Source: Candidatus Zixiibacteriota bacterium (GTDB taxonomy: Bacteria > Zixibacteria > MSB-5A5 > SM1-73). Taken from it: DNA of 6,526 nt. Within the stretch, counting starts at the first letter, position 1, and every line of letters begins with the position of its first letter. The notes beneath the pieces are model-generated. The model saw only the letters and a program-made list of their open reading frames with translations. It did not search any database and was not told the DNA's origin. Below, in pieces: positions 5,782-6,526 of the stretch. The stretch is from positions 1 to 6,526 of the forward strand of contig JALHUP010000388.1 of NCBI GenBank assembly GCA_022866585.1, written 5' to 3'. The position numbers and the translations under genes are program-made.

Positions 5782-5843
5782 CGTCACGGACACCCTGTCC
5801 ATGACGCAAGGTTTTCTGGTATCGAACAGGGTATCCGACACCA
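5782..5843. repeat. Two adjacent hairpins between convergent genes
   Basis: The first hairpin pairs CGTCA-GGACA (5782-5792) with TGTCC-TGACG (5796-5806) around a CCC loop. The second pairs TGGTATCG (5817-5824) with CGACACCA (5836-5843). Each has one A-C mismatch when read as plus-strand RNA, and each mismatch becomes a G-U pair on the minus strand. That strand would carry the 3' end of a clpX transcript. Confidence 0.55.
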
Positions 5844-5862
5844 ACGGAAGACAATTGATTTT

Positions 5863-5941
5863 AAAATCCCCCTTATTCCCCCATTTTCAAAGGGGGAGAA
5901 CCGTTTTCCCCCTCTTTGGGAAAGAGGGGTTAGGGGAGATT
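5863..5941. repeat. AAATCCCCC...GGGGAGATT palindromic repeat
   Basis: This is a G/C-tract element of a type I recognise as a widespread intergenic repeat. It holds two hairpins: CCCCC/GGGGG (5878-5882, 5892-5896) and CCCCTCTTT/AAAGAGGGG (5909-5917, 5921-5929), the latter a perfect 9-bp stem with a GGG loop. The outer ends are also imperfectly inverted. It sits about 50 bases past the end of clpX and could help end transcription from either side, though no clear T-tract follows on either strand. Confidence 0.6.
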
Positions 5942-5993
5942 CGTATGAATGCGTGCGTATTTTATTAAACTTGAATTAATGCACTTGTATTAG

Positions 5994-6526
5994 TTATGCG
6001 ATTTTCTTTTTGTCTTCTTTTTTGGGAAGGTAAATGGGTTGAGCTTTGTTCAAGATCACCTCTTCGGTGATGATACATTCTTTTATATCTGTTCGGGAGG
6101 GGATCTCATACATGATGTCCAACATCGCCTCTTCCAGGATCGATCTTAAAGCTCTCGCTCCGGTCCCCCTCTTTTGTGCTTCCTTTACCACCGCATTCAA
6201 TGCCTCTGGAGAGAAGGTGAGCTTAATTCCTTCCATCTCAAAGAATTTCTGATATTGCTTGGTCAAAGCATTTTTGGGTTTTAAAAGAATTTCCAAAAGC
6301 GCATCTGAGTCCAGTTCATCTAAGGCACACGCTACGGGAAGCCTTCCCACCAGCTCCGGGATCATCCCATATTTCATAAGATCATCCGGCTGGACCAAGC
6401 TTAGTATCTCGCCCTTTTTATTCTTCCTTTTGCTGGAGATCTCTGCGCCGAATCCTATGACTTTGTGACCAACTCTGGATTCGATGATCTTTTCTATGCC
6501 ATCGAAGCCGCCCCCGCAGATGAATA
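5994..6526 (-). CDS. clpX: ATP-dependent Clp protease ATP-binding subunit ClpX, C-terminal part
   Basis: On the minus strand the frame is open from the window edge (first whole codon at 6524) to TAA at 5994-5996, giving 176 residues, the last two-fifths or so of a ClpX of usual length. Recognisable ClpX blocks in order are: FICGGGFDGIEKII (sensor-1 side), GFGAEI, LVQPDDLMKYGMIPELVGRL with the arginine-finger Arg of VGRLP near nt 6342-6344, PKNALTKQYQKFFEMEG, and KRGTGARALRSILEE, the sensor-2 box. The protein ends in a lysine-rich tail, PKKEDKKKIA. The N-terminal zinc domain, Walker motifs and pore loop lie outside the window. ClpX is the cytoplasmic AAA+ unfoldase that feeds tagged proteins to ClpP. 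It is convergent with the pentapeptide gene and not part of its transcription unit. Nothing appears broken in the visible part. Confidence 0.96.
   Translation of the reverse strand, partial: FICGGGFDGIEKIIESRVGHKVIGFGAEISSKRKNKKGEILSLVQPDDLMKYGMIPELVGRLPVACALDELDSDALLEILLKPKNALTKQYQKFFEMEGIKLTFSPEALNAVVKEAQKRGTGARALRSILEEAMLDIMYEIPSRTDIKECIITEEVILNKAQPIYLPKKEDKKKIA

Noticed and set aside
5580..5941. Possible CRISPR array from the repeated segments
   Set aside because: Repeats differ in type and spacing, with no regular unique spacers and no cas genes in the window.
5755..5979. Two overlapping plus-strand frames of 63 and 74 codons
   Set aside because: Both run through palindromic repeats and translate GC-tract repeat DNA. 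Neither shows a ribosome site or protein family.

Overview
The window is bacterial: short gaps between genes, Shine-Dalgarno sites, a Tat signal and a recognisable clpX. It is moderately AT-rich by eye. The gene set (a DUF6599 protein, a Tat-exported DUF362 protein and a NapH/NapG-like iron-sulfur membrane protein) and the many palindromic intergenic repeats suggest an uncultivated, probably anaerobic or facultative bacterium. The species or phylum cannot be fixed from this sequence.

Layout. (1) Positions 1-3545, plus strand: three collinear genes. They are the 3' part of a DUF6599 protein, a DUF362 protein with a Tat signal, and a 504-residue membrane protein that joins a NapH-like part to a NapG-like part and carries six cysteine quartets for [4Fe-4S] clusters. 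The two gaps (about 100 and 140 bases) each hold an inverted-repeat element made of two hairpins, and the two elements share a nearly identical arm. (2) 3546-3860: intergenic repeats, a hairpin, a plausible promoter and a possibly structured leader. (3) 3861-5300, plus strand: a pentapeptide-repeat protein with a Cys/His N-terminal head and a long uncharacterised C-terminal half ending in a hydrophobic helix. (4) 5301-5993: about 690 bases with no convincing gene, mostly palindromic and tandem repeats between two convergent genes. (5) 5994-6526, minus strand: the C-terminal part of ClpX.

How the genes may work together. The first three genes look like one envelope redox module. The NapHG-like protein could take electrons from the quinone pool or a cytoplasmic donor and pass them along iron-sulfur clusters to the exported DUF362 protein, whose only four cysteines lie within 22 residues. 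DUF6599 would be an exported partner of unknown role. This is inference from neighbourhood and motifs; no substrate can be named. The pentapeptide protein appears to be an independent gene with its own promoter. clpX is housekeeping and unrelated.
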